Below are positions 10,209 through 22,000 of a DNA stretch of 64,000 nt, one piece after another. A model generated the notes under the pieces. It was not told the DNA's origin. It saw only the letters and a list, made by a program, of their open reading frames with translations, and searched no databases. Positions within the stretch are counted from its first letter, which is position 1. Each line of letters starts with the position of its first letter. Position numbers and translations under genes: made by a program. This DNA is from Ectobius pallidus (Eukaryota > Arthropoda > Insecta > Blattodea > Ectobiidae). Where the stretch lies: positions 175,954,825 through 176,018,824 of the forward strand of contig CAXKWD010000006.1 of NCBI GenBank assembly GCA_964059195.1, written 5' to 3'.

Positions 10209-13200
10209 TCATAGAGCGATATCCTTCAAGTCTTGAGGCATCTCATTCTTCGGGTGCTTATTTTCAAAATGCTGCTTGTACGTTTTAGGATCTGGCATCT
10301 GAGCCTGAAAATAAACAAAGAGTTCCACATTAATATTCGCATCAACTTTATTTCCTTTGATGTCGAGTGATTTGAAGATTGGAGTACCATATTTTACGGA
10401 CCATAAGACACACTTTGTTACTTTGAAAACAGAGCCTAGAAAGTTGGATGCGTCTAATGGTCTGAAGTACATAAAAATAAAAATTATGGTAAATATTGCC
10501 GGAATACCATAGTTACACAAAGTGTTTTAAACAATTCGATTTTTCAAATTTTGGCAGACTGTGTTTTAAACAATTCGATTTTTTCAAATTTTGGCAGACT
10601 GTAGGCCCAGAGATGCCAACCTTGAAAGGTGGTTATCAGTAGTGTGAGTCCTCCATGTTTAACCGAAAAATCACAATTACAGGTTTCACAAAATACGTGA
10701 TTCGGTGAAATTTTTGAAGGTCCGAGGCAAAGAAAATCTTCCGTATAGGCCTACTGCTTTCGAAACTGCTGATTTTCCGCAGTTCGTTTTTGTCCATCAG
10801 ATTCGTCACTGGTTTTACGTTTACACGACATATTTCCTCAATATTCTACTTGCAATGCAACACTCAATAAAACTTCTAGCAAGCAACGGCGTCGGGAGTC
10901 GTCAGCGGCATTACAGTGATGATAAAAAAGAGGAAATATGTTAACACCAAAGATGTTATAACCACAATTATGTTATAACTGTAAGATATAATATCTTTGG
11001 TTAACACACACGTCAAAGATTGTAGTGTCCAATGTCGCCAACACAACGGATGTTTTCTTTTACAAACTATTTCTCATGATAACAGTTGACATCTCTGCTG
11101 ACACATTAACTTTTTTTTTATGTTCGCGGGAGAAACGAAACATTATAAAAATAGATATTGGGATTCGTAGAATCCGTAATATTCAGTACAATTTCCGTAT
11201 TGCCGTAACAAATTCAAGGAAATCGTAGAAACTACGGAAATTCCGTAGCAGTTGGCATCTCTGTAAGGCCTACTTCAATGCACTTGTCACAGTCGCAAAA
11301 GGAGGGTATACAATGTGAAAAGAAAGGAATGTTGAGTTCTTTTATACAAAAGGAGTTGTCTCTGTCGGGTGGTTTAAATGAAGGCAATGGCCTCTAAACA
11401 GCCTTGTCCTATTAACCTTACCGTAAGCTGAGTTGAGGATTAGAGGGTGTAATATCAAATGCACAAAATAACGCTTTAGCGGACGAATCTAGTATAGCGG
11501 CCGAGGCGAAAGCCAAGGTTGAAATACTGGATGAGTCCGCTAAGTTTTTGCGTACATGGTGCATACAATATTTTTTAGTAAAAGCGAGTACATATATCTA
11601 GGCCAAGCAGTCAGTCTGACAGAAAATGGGGACAATGAGATCGAAAGAAGAATAAGGCAAGCATGGGGGAAATTCTGGGGACTCAAATTCTTACTCCTAG
11701 ACAAAGACATTAACAGAGAACTAAGATTGGAAGCACTACAGACCTGCATCATACCGACACTAACATATGGAAGTCAACCTGGACGCTGACTAAACAACAA
11801 GAACTGAAGATACAAAGATGCCAGCGCAGAATGGAGAGAAAAATCTTGGACATTAAACTAGTAGACAAAGTAAGAAACGAAGAACTGATGCTAAGAAGTG
11901 GTATCGAAGAGGCACATAAACAGGCAAGAGAGCTCAAATGGAGGTGGGGAGGACATGTGGCCAGACTACCTGCAGACAGATGGGTCTATGCCACCACGAT
12001 CTGGGACCCGAGAAGAGGAAAAAGAACAAGAGGGAGACCGAGAAGGAGATGGGCTCAGGACTTCATAGAAGTGATAGGACCGCAATGGTCACGAGTAGAA
12101 AGGGATAGGAGGGAGTGGAAAATCACAATTTTAGATTTAGAATAAAATGTTGACATAATTTAGAAACTGAAAGTGAAGTGAAGTGAATTATAGAAAAAGT
12201 ACAGGTCACTCATTCTAGACTCAAAATGGAACACAAGCTACAAACAGTAACTAACAGTTAAAGTAAAAGCTCAAATCCGAGCCTGCACACAGGAAATAGC
12301 TCACCCCATGTGTACAAACTGAGATAACCCTACCGATAGTAAGAGGCCCTTGCCTGTAAAGGATTCAGTGGCTTTTTCCAATTTCTAATATATAAATTAT
12401 ATGAAATAAAACAAAAATACCGTATAATTAATTATAACGAAAGGCAGTCATGCCCTGGGAGAGTTGCTAAAGTTATATTCTCATGGCCGTCTGAATAATA
12501 AACAACAATGACCGTACGAACCAATACCAAATGTAGCAGTATAGATGCATAATATAGAGTCTCTTGTTTGTAAACAATATTGCATACCAACTAGTATTTA
12601 CGAAAAGTTATGAAAATATAAATGATAATACCGAAGAAATTTCAATCCAAGCCAGAAACATTGAATTGGAGCTGCTGCCAGCAACTTCACGGCAGAAATA
12701 GGCTATGAGAAGAGATATATTATGGCATTTAAATGCTGTTGCATCCATGGTAAGGAATGTTTTTCATGTGAACCAAAATGTGAAAAGTTGTTGGCTTATA
12801 TTTGTTGTCATATGATGAAGTGGGCTACCGTGTTTTGCAAAAAATCCTGGTAAAGTTTCCGATTATCATAAAGAAACGTGTTGGCTTAAATTTGTTGTTT
12901 TATGACCAATTATATGCGTAAATCCATGTTAAAGTTGGTGTGACTGGTCAATCCCATCTGGGTTTTGTTTATAGATTGCCATGACGACTTTAAAGGACAA
13001 GGCCAATAAAAGTGCATTTTGAATGCATTTTTATGCAATTTTTCGGCATGTTACCAGTCCGATAAGCAGCTGTTTTAGAGAGCGTATACTAAAAAATTAT
13101 TTTCAGTCTTTCATGAGAAATCAGTTCAGTTGTTAAAATTACCCGATGCCACCTGCACAGAAGAGATTTTTGTACAATGTAGGTTTTAAGTTAGAAGTGA

Positions 13201-16200
13201 TTTACACGGATTCCATTGTATAATTTGCTTATGCAGTGAAGTATATTATTCCCTTTAACGTTTTTGGTTTAGAATCACATTAAATTTATTTTCCTTGAAA
13301 TTTCAATCCTAAAATCAAGTTGCGTCTTATGGTCCGGAGCATCTTATGGTCCGTAAAATACGGTACATATTTCATTTTTTGCTATATTCTTGAAAACAGC
13401 TTGCAATTATGTATCAATTTCGTATGAGGTGCTTATACTAAGAGCTAAAACTATAATTTGAAAAAAATTTCAAAAATAAATTCTCTGAAGGTTAGTTATA
13501 AGTAGGGACCGGATTTTTAGGTCTTTAAAAACACTGTTTTAGGTTTTCCATTAGGTGAAATAGTTTTTTTTAGGTTTTTTTTGTCCAAAATATCGTTTTC
13601 GGGTAGAATAATCGGTGTAATAAATTTGAATGTGCTACATAGGATTGAATACATAATACTTGTAAAGTTTAACTTCAAAAAAATGACTTAAATTTGTGTA
13701 AACTTGTTTTAAGACAATGTTATACAATTGAAGAAAGAAGGTATAAACAATCAAAAGAAGCAGTGAAAACAAGATTGCTTCACATTTCCTGGTTACAGTA
13801 TATCACTAAATATCTTTAAAGATGCTCAACTGTGAAGTTCTTCCTGTTATCTCTTAGTTCATAGTTAATACTGTATCTAGACACTACCCTTTTCAGGATT
13901 TGAATCCGATTCTTCTAATTTAGTGAGTAAAATATTTTATGGTTGGATATGGATAATGTGAAACTGATTATTTTCCTTTTTTCGGTTGTTACGCATGCTA
14001 ACCGCACAACAGATCAACTAGGGACGAAAACTTCCTCCTTTTCTAGAAAGGTAAATAATATGTGTTTCTGGCAGGCATGACAAAATTTTACTTTGCCATT
14101 TGTAGTGAAATTCAGATCGTCGCCAATCCACTGCCGTAATAAATTCAATTTAATTTGTTTCGGCATAATTAACACTTCTTAAAACTCACAGTACTAAAGG
14201 CAAACAAAAAACAAGCTCTTTAAAACACAGAAATCTATATCCTTGTTCGTACGAATGTTTTAAAAGGAATACGCCGGTACTCTTTTCCTCTCTTGATACT
14301 GTCCATCCTAGACGACAATGGGTTGAAAGAAACGCTGGGCGGTATTAATTTCTACCCGACAAAAATTATTCTCTCCCCGCAAAATATCGATTTCTCAACT
14401 GACAAACAAAAAATACAAAAAAAAGGAGCCTAAATTAGATATTTTAGGTTTTATATCCCCGTTAGGTATATTTAGGTTTTTACACCCCATTTAGGTATTT
14501 TTAGGTGCCACAGAATTAATGTGGGTGAATCCTATGGACATGATTCGAAAAAGTGTATGAGCGCTTTTTGTATTGGAAGGAAAAAAATAGGTAAAAACCT
14601 AAGAATCCGGTTCCTAGTTATAAGACATTTACTGTTTGTAGAAACTCAGTCTTGCCTGGTGAACAATAAAGCTTTGCATCAGGTTGAAACAATTGAATAC
14701 GCGCTCTTTGCAATATGGCCTCTTATTCTGTATCAGAATGTGAAGTGAGAAAGATGTATTGTTGGCCATGCTTAGGTTAAAGAAAGTTACTTGGCACATT
14801 TATTAAATAACCTATTATATGGGTTGTGTATCCTTCGGGGATACGATGTGATGTGGTAACGACATTCTCTTCATTTTTACAACAAATTTACAGGAAGGGA
14901 ATGTCATACATCAAATATAAGAGGTTACCTTTTGTTTGGGCACAGGAAATTATGTGAGTTCCACATTAGATTTTCTTTAACTTCCGACAGTATATATATA
15001 TATCGTCGCTTAAGAAACAATACCGCGTAACTAACAAAACACAAATTTTACAGGAGAAGCAAAAAACTGTTTATTTTTGCTATTAGGCGTCGTACAATGT
15101 TTACATTTTCAGGATAATAAACAAGGTCATGACACAAAATTTTATCTTGACCGATATTTCATCATAAGCGCGCTATTTCAGTGATGCCAACAGTATAAAA
15201 ATGTCATTTTCACCAAAAGTGTCAGTTACGCGGTATTGTTTCTTAAGCGACGATATGTATATATATAATGTGAAGACTCTCAAAACTGTATAGGTCTATA
15301 AGTATATACTTTTGGCTTAGGTTAGGCTCCTAGTACTATCTGACTGATTAAGGGAATAAGGTTGGGTATCGCATACTAAGCTCAATTCTTGACAGACTAT
15401 TAAGGCCATGTTGGCTAAAACATACTCTGGTGGACACAGCCAGAAACAACTGTGTGGAAATGATGTTTGGTACAACTTGCTCAGTGGGACATTGATTTCA
15501 TAATTTGGCTGAAATATGGAAATAGTAGGTCGTCATTTTATTGCAAAAAATGTTGAGTACTCACTTAAAAGTACACAGAAAAATCCATACAATCCATTCG
15601 AAGTGTTATTATAGTAATGACATTCTTACATTTGCACAATGAACAAGCATTCTACAAGTATGGCTATAGAAACGAATTAAGACGCTTCAGAACAGAGTCG
15701 ATAAAAAGGAAAGAAAGGTCACAAATGTAAAGGAGTTGCTTTGTTGGCACTATTATTTTGATTTCAACTGTCTGGAATACACGCTTACAGCAATTACAGT
15801 TTACAATTTAGCGTTACAATACAGGTATTCTTATTTTGGCAATTGCAGTTATCAGAGTTACTACATTTTGGTATATTAACTTGCGATAAATAGAATGATA
15901 TCTCTGTTTTAAAACATAGCTAAATATCCTTTATTTTTATTTTTCGACATTCCTATGCTATCTTCAGGGCAACTTGCTGTGCCAGCGTAGATCCATTAAC
16001 TATTTGCTTATCTTGTCATGCAAATAACATTATTGAAATCTTTAAAATACAAGACTTCCCTTGGTGAGCCAATTTCTTGTTGGTTTGAGTTCAAGTCCGG
16101 CCAATTGGTGGCAGTGCAGCTGTCGCAAGCTTGTAAAACCATGCGAAGTATAGTTGCTTTAGTAAAAAACTACCCTGGATAACTAAATGATGATAAAATC

Positions 16201-18978
16201 ATAATATGAATCCCATTTGAGTTCGTAATTCTATCTAGTATCAAGAATTTTAACATTTTTAGCAATTTTGGATGTATTAAACATAGGCTTGAAAATTAAA
16301 AAGCAATGAGCAATTTTTCTCCTGGTCAATACCACATAAAAAGTTTCCACATGATTTCCCGTCAACTCTAAAATAAGACGAAATGTATTCAAAACCCTTC
16401 CTGCAAGCGACCCAGTGATTCAGGCGCCAATGAACTCTCTTTTAATTGGATAACTAAAATAATTAAATTATTGGTTAAAACGAAATGTCATAATGCTATT
16501 GGTTATACGTTTAAGATAATACAAAACTATATTCACAACTTACAAAATATGTGAACAATCAAAGCAATGGCTGATGACATTCTTGTACAATACATTATCA
16601 CTTATATTGCTGGTACATTCTCAGTATACTCGTTTCAACAGGTACATTTCACCATGAAGGTAACGTGGGCAGTGTTGGCACTAATTCTCATCCTGGCTGC
16701 AGTAAATTCTGACATACTGCTAACAGAACAACGCCATATTGTCCTTTGTTTGAAGAATATCATAACCAACAACTTCACACCGGACAGACCTGTCTACATT
16801 ACATTTCCTTCGTTAAATGAAGCATACGGCCAAAAGGTAATCAGGCGTCAACTTGCGTACAAACCAGAGAGGAGAAACTATCAACGTGTCATCGATTCCT
16901 TGGCAGAAACTCTCAACGATGACATAAAATGGCAACTGATCTTATTGCAAACCAATTATACTGAGCTAGAAATGTTTAATGAATTACCCTTCACAACGCA
17001 ATATCCTGCAGCAGTCCAATGTATTTTATTTATCTGGCAAACAAAGGAGGATGAATATGGGGACATTACTTTCCTGGATCAAATTAATACTCTTCTCGGG
17101 CTTGAATCATCATCCAGTAATTTGTATGTGACGGTTATCCTGAATCTGATAGACAAAATGGACGTATTAAAAATTTTATCTTTACATTTAGTATACGTTG
17201 CACTCGTAAATTCCATTTTTCTTGTCCCTGAACGAAGACGAAGAAGAAGAAACATTGATGCACACATAGATGTTTACACTTGGTTCCCATACAGGTTTCC
17301 GGAGAAATGTGGCAGCCACGATCATCCAGTGATTATAGACACTTGGACAGAGGGAAATGTGGGAAGATTTCAAAACAATGCATCATTGTTCCCCAATAAA
17401 TTACCTAAAGAATTCAGTGGATGCCCTATTGTGGCTCTAAAATTCTCCGAACATGAATCAACAACCACGAAAGTGGAAGAATACATTTTGGGGGAGATTC
17501 TCAGTTTGTTAAATCTGACTCTTGTGAAATATTCCCCTAATAATAAAGATCTGTTAAAATCCCATGTTGATATTACATACGGTGCCTTGTATCTAGATTC
17601 AGCCATATATCAGCAATTGTCAACTTATAACTTTCCCATACCATACATACAAACAAAGTTAAGATGGTTTGTTCCCTGTCCAAAATCGAATCCAAGACAG
17701 GGAAAGTTTTATGAGGTCTTCACTTTTCCGGTTTGGTTCATCGTGAGTCTAACATTTCTGTTAGCTGGGCTGACTGACTGGTGTATACACTGGATAGAAA
17801 TCCATTTTGCAGCTGGATTAGTCTTACATGATACGTCATCAGGGTTCTGCAATCTGTGGGCCGCCTTTCTCTCTGTCGGGGTCAGTGCAATGCCGAATGG
17901 CACACGGCTTAGAATGTTTTTCCTGTCTTGGGTAATCTACTCATTTGCAGTGAGCACAATTTTCCAGGCATTTTTCACAAGTTACTTGGTAGACCCTGGT
18001 AAAACTCAAGAGATCAATACGCTTGAAGAGTTCAACAGAAGTAGATTATATCACTACGTAGGTGAGTCACTAGTAGAATGGTGCAGTTATGAAGAATTTG
18101 ATGAGTTTTGTAAACACGACTGGTTCGACGTAAACAAATTTGAAGGAATACATCGTTTTTTAGAAGGGCTTTCTAACATCAGTAATGACCAAAGGTCTTT
18201 TTTTTTGTCAACTATGCAACACAACATCAGTGTCCTTGCTAATGATTTGCAGGCTCGAATGTTTCAAATCCTGTCGAAGCAGAGATACAAACTGTGTTAC
18301 GTCAGAGATCTAACTGTGCCGTCTACAATCGCGTTATATATGCCTAAATATAGCATTTTCTACAAACCTGTCAGTGACATGTTACGTCAGTTGCGTGATC
18401 CTGGAATACTAGACGGACTTAGCAACTCTTTCTTTTTGAATATGGGGAGGGATGAATATGTGGATCGTTATATGGAATATTTTATAAAAACTCCTCCTGA
18501 AAATGACTATTTCGTCTTCAGTTTGTCACATATGAAAGTTTCTTTCTACTTACTGCTTACGGGGTGTGGTTTAGGAGTATTGGCATTTCTTGGAGAAATC
18601 TATTATTCCAAGTTTGAGATGTATTTGAAACTATGGATTCTGTGAATAGCTCCAGTTATTGAGGCAGCTTCACCGAGTATCTTTGAGTTCCCCTATACGA
18701 CCAGAAGTTTATATTGGTTGTATTATTATCTGTATCCCATTAGAGATGGGTCAAATATAGCTACTCCGTAAACATGAATGGAATTTTAAAACACATTTTC
18801 ACCCTCATAACACAATACGAATTGAATTAAATGCAATGCATCAGTTTGTGCTTGTATGATTTTATGTTTGTGCTTTTAGCTGCATTTTCATGAAATTTGA
18901 AAATTTTATTTGAGCTCGAATATTTTCTACTTTGGGGTGTAAATGACTTTTGCTAACTTGTAAATAATGATTATGATG

Positions 18979-19014
<36 letters not shown>

Positions 19015-22000
19015 TTGTTATTTGGATGGTATAATTTGTATTGTACTTAATTTCTCGCAAAGTAAATAAATTGTACTAAGTGCTAAAAAAATTAATGCAG
19101 ATTAGATTAAATTATTAAACTGTTTTCTAACACACACACGGTTATGGGGGAATGCTGAAAAATAGGTGAAGTTCATTTTTTTTTTTCTCAGCAATAAATT
19201 TTTCTGTAGCCTTGCAATCTGGCATGTTATATATTGAGTAGTTCTACAATTGCATACAATTTTCAGAATCAATTTAAGTGTCACGGTTATGGGTAATTAT
19301 CATTACAAAATGGCAGCCAAATTCTGTGCACTGAAGTGCCGTTTCCCTGATAATTTTCATAAATACCACTATTTCTGACTGATTCTTTTTCCTATCTATT
19401 TGTAAACATCATATGAACAACATAATCTGGAATCTTTGGATTATCTGCAGTATAAATATATTTTTTTTAAAATAATTCATCACTTGTTAATTTTTTTTAG
19501 AAATTTTTACATTAGAAATATATATATATATATATATTTAAATAAACTATTAAAGTTACGTCAATGATTCTAGACAGTGTTGATATATAATATCAAATAT
19601 TCTTGCATGCAAACTTTCACTGCAATATATTAATAAATGTTTGAGTTATCAGGGAAACGGCACAAAATTTGGCTGCCATTTTGTAATAATAATCACCTGT
19701 AACTGTAATAGTTAAATTAATTCTGAAAATAGTACACAATTGTAGAACTAGTCAATATGGAGCATGCCAGATTGCAAGGCTACATAACAATTCATTGCTG
19801 AGAAAAAAATGAACTTCACCTATTTTTCAGCATCGAAAGCTGTATGTCCCCCCTTAAATTATTTTTATTTGCACGCATCTAGATTTTTATGGGGAGTAAC
19901 ATTAATTCTAGATAATTTTCACTCTGTGAGTGTGTGTACTGTTTCGGGGTGAACCTCACAGAAAATAAAAAACCATACCGTGTAACATTTTATCACTGTC
20001 ATTGTTAGTATCAACAGTACATGTACATTCCAAAGATCTACAAGATCTACAAAAAGTAGTTAGTAAGATTGGGACCGGGACTTCCAAAAACCGAGGTACT
20101 ATGCGGGAAAGTATAGTAATGAGGAACGTGCTAACGAGGTTCCACTGTATTAAAATTCTCTGAAGGATAGTTAAAAGCCGCCCACTGTTTGTAGAAACTC
20201 AGTCTTGCCTGGTGAACAATAAAGCTTTGCATCAGGTTGAAACAAATGAATACGCGCTCTTTACAATACGGCCTCTTATTCTACATCAGAGTGAGAAGTA
20301 AGAAAGATATATTGGCCATGCTTAAAGCAAAGAAAGTTACGAGAGTGCATTAATCAGATTTTGTTTGAGTTTTATATCCTTCGGGGTTGCGATGTGGTGT
20401 GGTAACAACATTCTCTTCATTTTTACAACCAATTTACATGAAGAGAATGTCACAGATATATACGAAGCGGCAAAACTTTTATTTGTGCAGAGGAAGTTAT
20501 GAGTTTCATATAAGATTTTTACCTTTATTTTAGTAGGGGTATGCTGTAGCGTAGTGGTTGAGGCACTGCGCTACAAACCGGAAGGTTGCAGGTTCGATCC
20601 CTGATTGGGTTGTTGGAGATTTTCAACTGGCCTAATCCTTCTAGCGGCACTATGGCCCTGGGGTCGACTCAGCCTCTAACAGAAATGAGTACCAGGAGCA
20701 ATCCTGCGGGTAAAGGCGGCAGGTGCGTAAGGCTGACCACCTTCACCTTCATGTGCCGAACGTCTAAAATCTGGGAGCCTCAACTTCCTGGAACACTCTG
20801 GGCCTCCATGGCCTGTTATAGGGATCACTTTGCTTTTATTTTAATTTTGTTAAAGGTTCGTGTACTGTGTAGGCTACTATCTGGAATGATAAGTATTTCC
20901 TTTGAGTATTCATAAATTACTCGAATGACCTTAACACTTTGTACTCTGGCTGATTCAAGTTCTTAAGATCAATATCTTTATTACTGTCATAAAGCAGGCA
21001 TTGTGTTTCTGCTCAGGGACACAAGAAAAGCAGTTCTGGTTTTAAACAGAACTGCCACAAAGTTAAGCAGGTCAATTTTCTCCATATGCAGTACTGTACA
21101 GTACTTGTTGTTTTGAATCGTAAACACTGTTTAATAAAACACTCTCTGTCTATAAAAAGAAAAAGGTGCTAGCACGTTATAGAGATTATTCAGGAAATCA
21201 CTAGATGCCACTGTCGTTCTCTTCCCTTTCATACCAATTACCGTATTTTACGGACCATAAGATGCACTTTTTTATCTTGAAAACAGAGCCTTAAATGTTG
21301 GGTGCGTCTAATGGTCCAAAGTACACTAAAATAGTATATTGCGACACAAGGGCAGAAAGGCACGTTTACGGGTCGAGGAAACAGAAGTTTTCGAGACCCG
21401 TAAATGCCTGTGTTGCATGCTATTTTTTGCACGACGGTTACTTATATCAATTTAATTATATTAATTGCTATATTAGTAGTAGTAGTAAGTATTCTGCCTT
21501 CCGGCAGGTTTTCAAACTTGGTACGCGAATTTTGTTACAAACCCTGGAAAAGTTCTTACAATATGGGAAAATTACATAGAAAAGCTTTACGACAAGCAAA
21601 ATCGACCACAAGACATCGAGATGGAAACAGAAGAACTAGTGGATAAAGATAATATAGGACCTAGCATATTGAAGAATGAAGTAGAAAAGGCCATAAAAGA
21701 AATGAAGAATAGAAAGGCCACAGGAGACGATGACATACCAGTGGACCTACTGAAGGAATTAGGAGAAAATGGGATGAGGAAACTTACCAAACTTATCAAC
21801 CGAATTTATGACACTGGAGAATGGCCTCAAGATTTCCTAGAGGTAACTATGATTGCACTAAAGAAGAAGAAATGTGCCAAGATGTGTAGTGATCACAGAA
21901 CTATCAGCTTGCTATCTCACGTAGGAAAAATTGTGGCACGGATACTAACTAGAAGACTGGAAAGAAGAATAGAAGACGTAATAGGAGAAGACCAATTTGG

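Larger units (their letters stand above)
10387..13373. mobile_element. TIR element with CCGTATTTTACGG ends, copy A (interrupted)
   Basis: The left end is CCATATTTTACGGACCATAA and the right end is TTATGGTCCGTAAAATACGG. Both are next to TA (10385-10386, 13374-13375). Copy B (21241-23916) shares the interior, including GGTGGTTTAAATGAAGGCAA and ATTATTTTCAGYCTTTCATG. Comparison shows copy A was later broken by the element at 10608-11263 and by about 1.6 kb between roughly 11450 and 13090. The left end overlaps the stretch just downstream (genomically upstream) of the second ZNF706-like exon. Confidence 0.8.

Noticed and set aside
10209..10520. A 103-codon minus-strand frame taken as one protein
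   Set aside because: Only its last 31 codons match ZNF706; a TTTATTTTCAG acceptor lies exactly at the junction, and the upstream part is intron and transposon end.
16075..16140. Possible tRNA gene (GAGTTCAAGTCCGG)
   Set aside because: Only the B-box-like arm is present; no A box at correct spacing and no acceptor stem. The same applies to the B boxes near 137, 30575 and 62345.
16567..16653. The first ATG of the receptor frame as the true start
   Set aside because: It would add 29 residues before an obvious signal peptide; the ATG at 16654 has a CACC context and begins the hydrophobic leader.
18979..19014. CRISPR-like or regulatory repeat array
   Set aside because: It is a simple AAT microsatellite. 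No spacer-repeat array exists in the window, as expected for a eukaryotic nuclear sequence.
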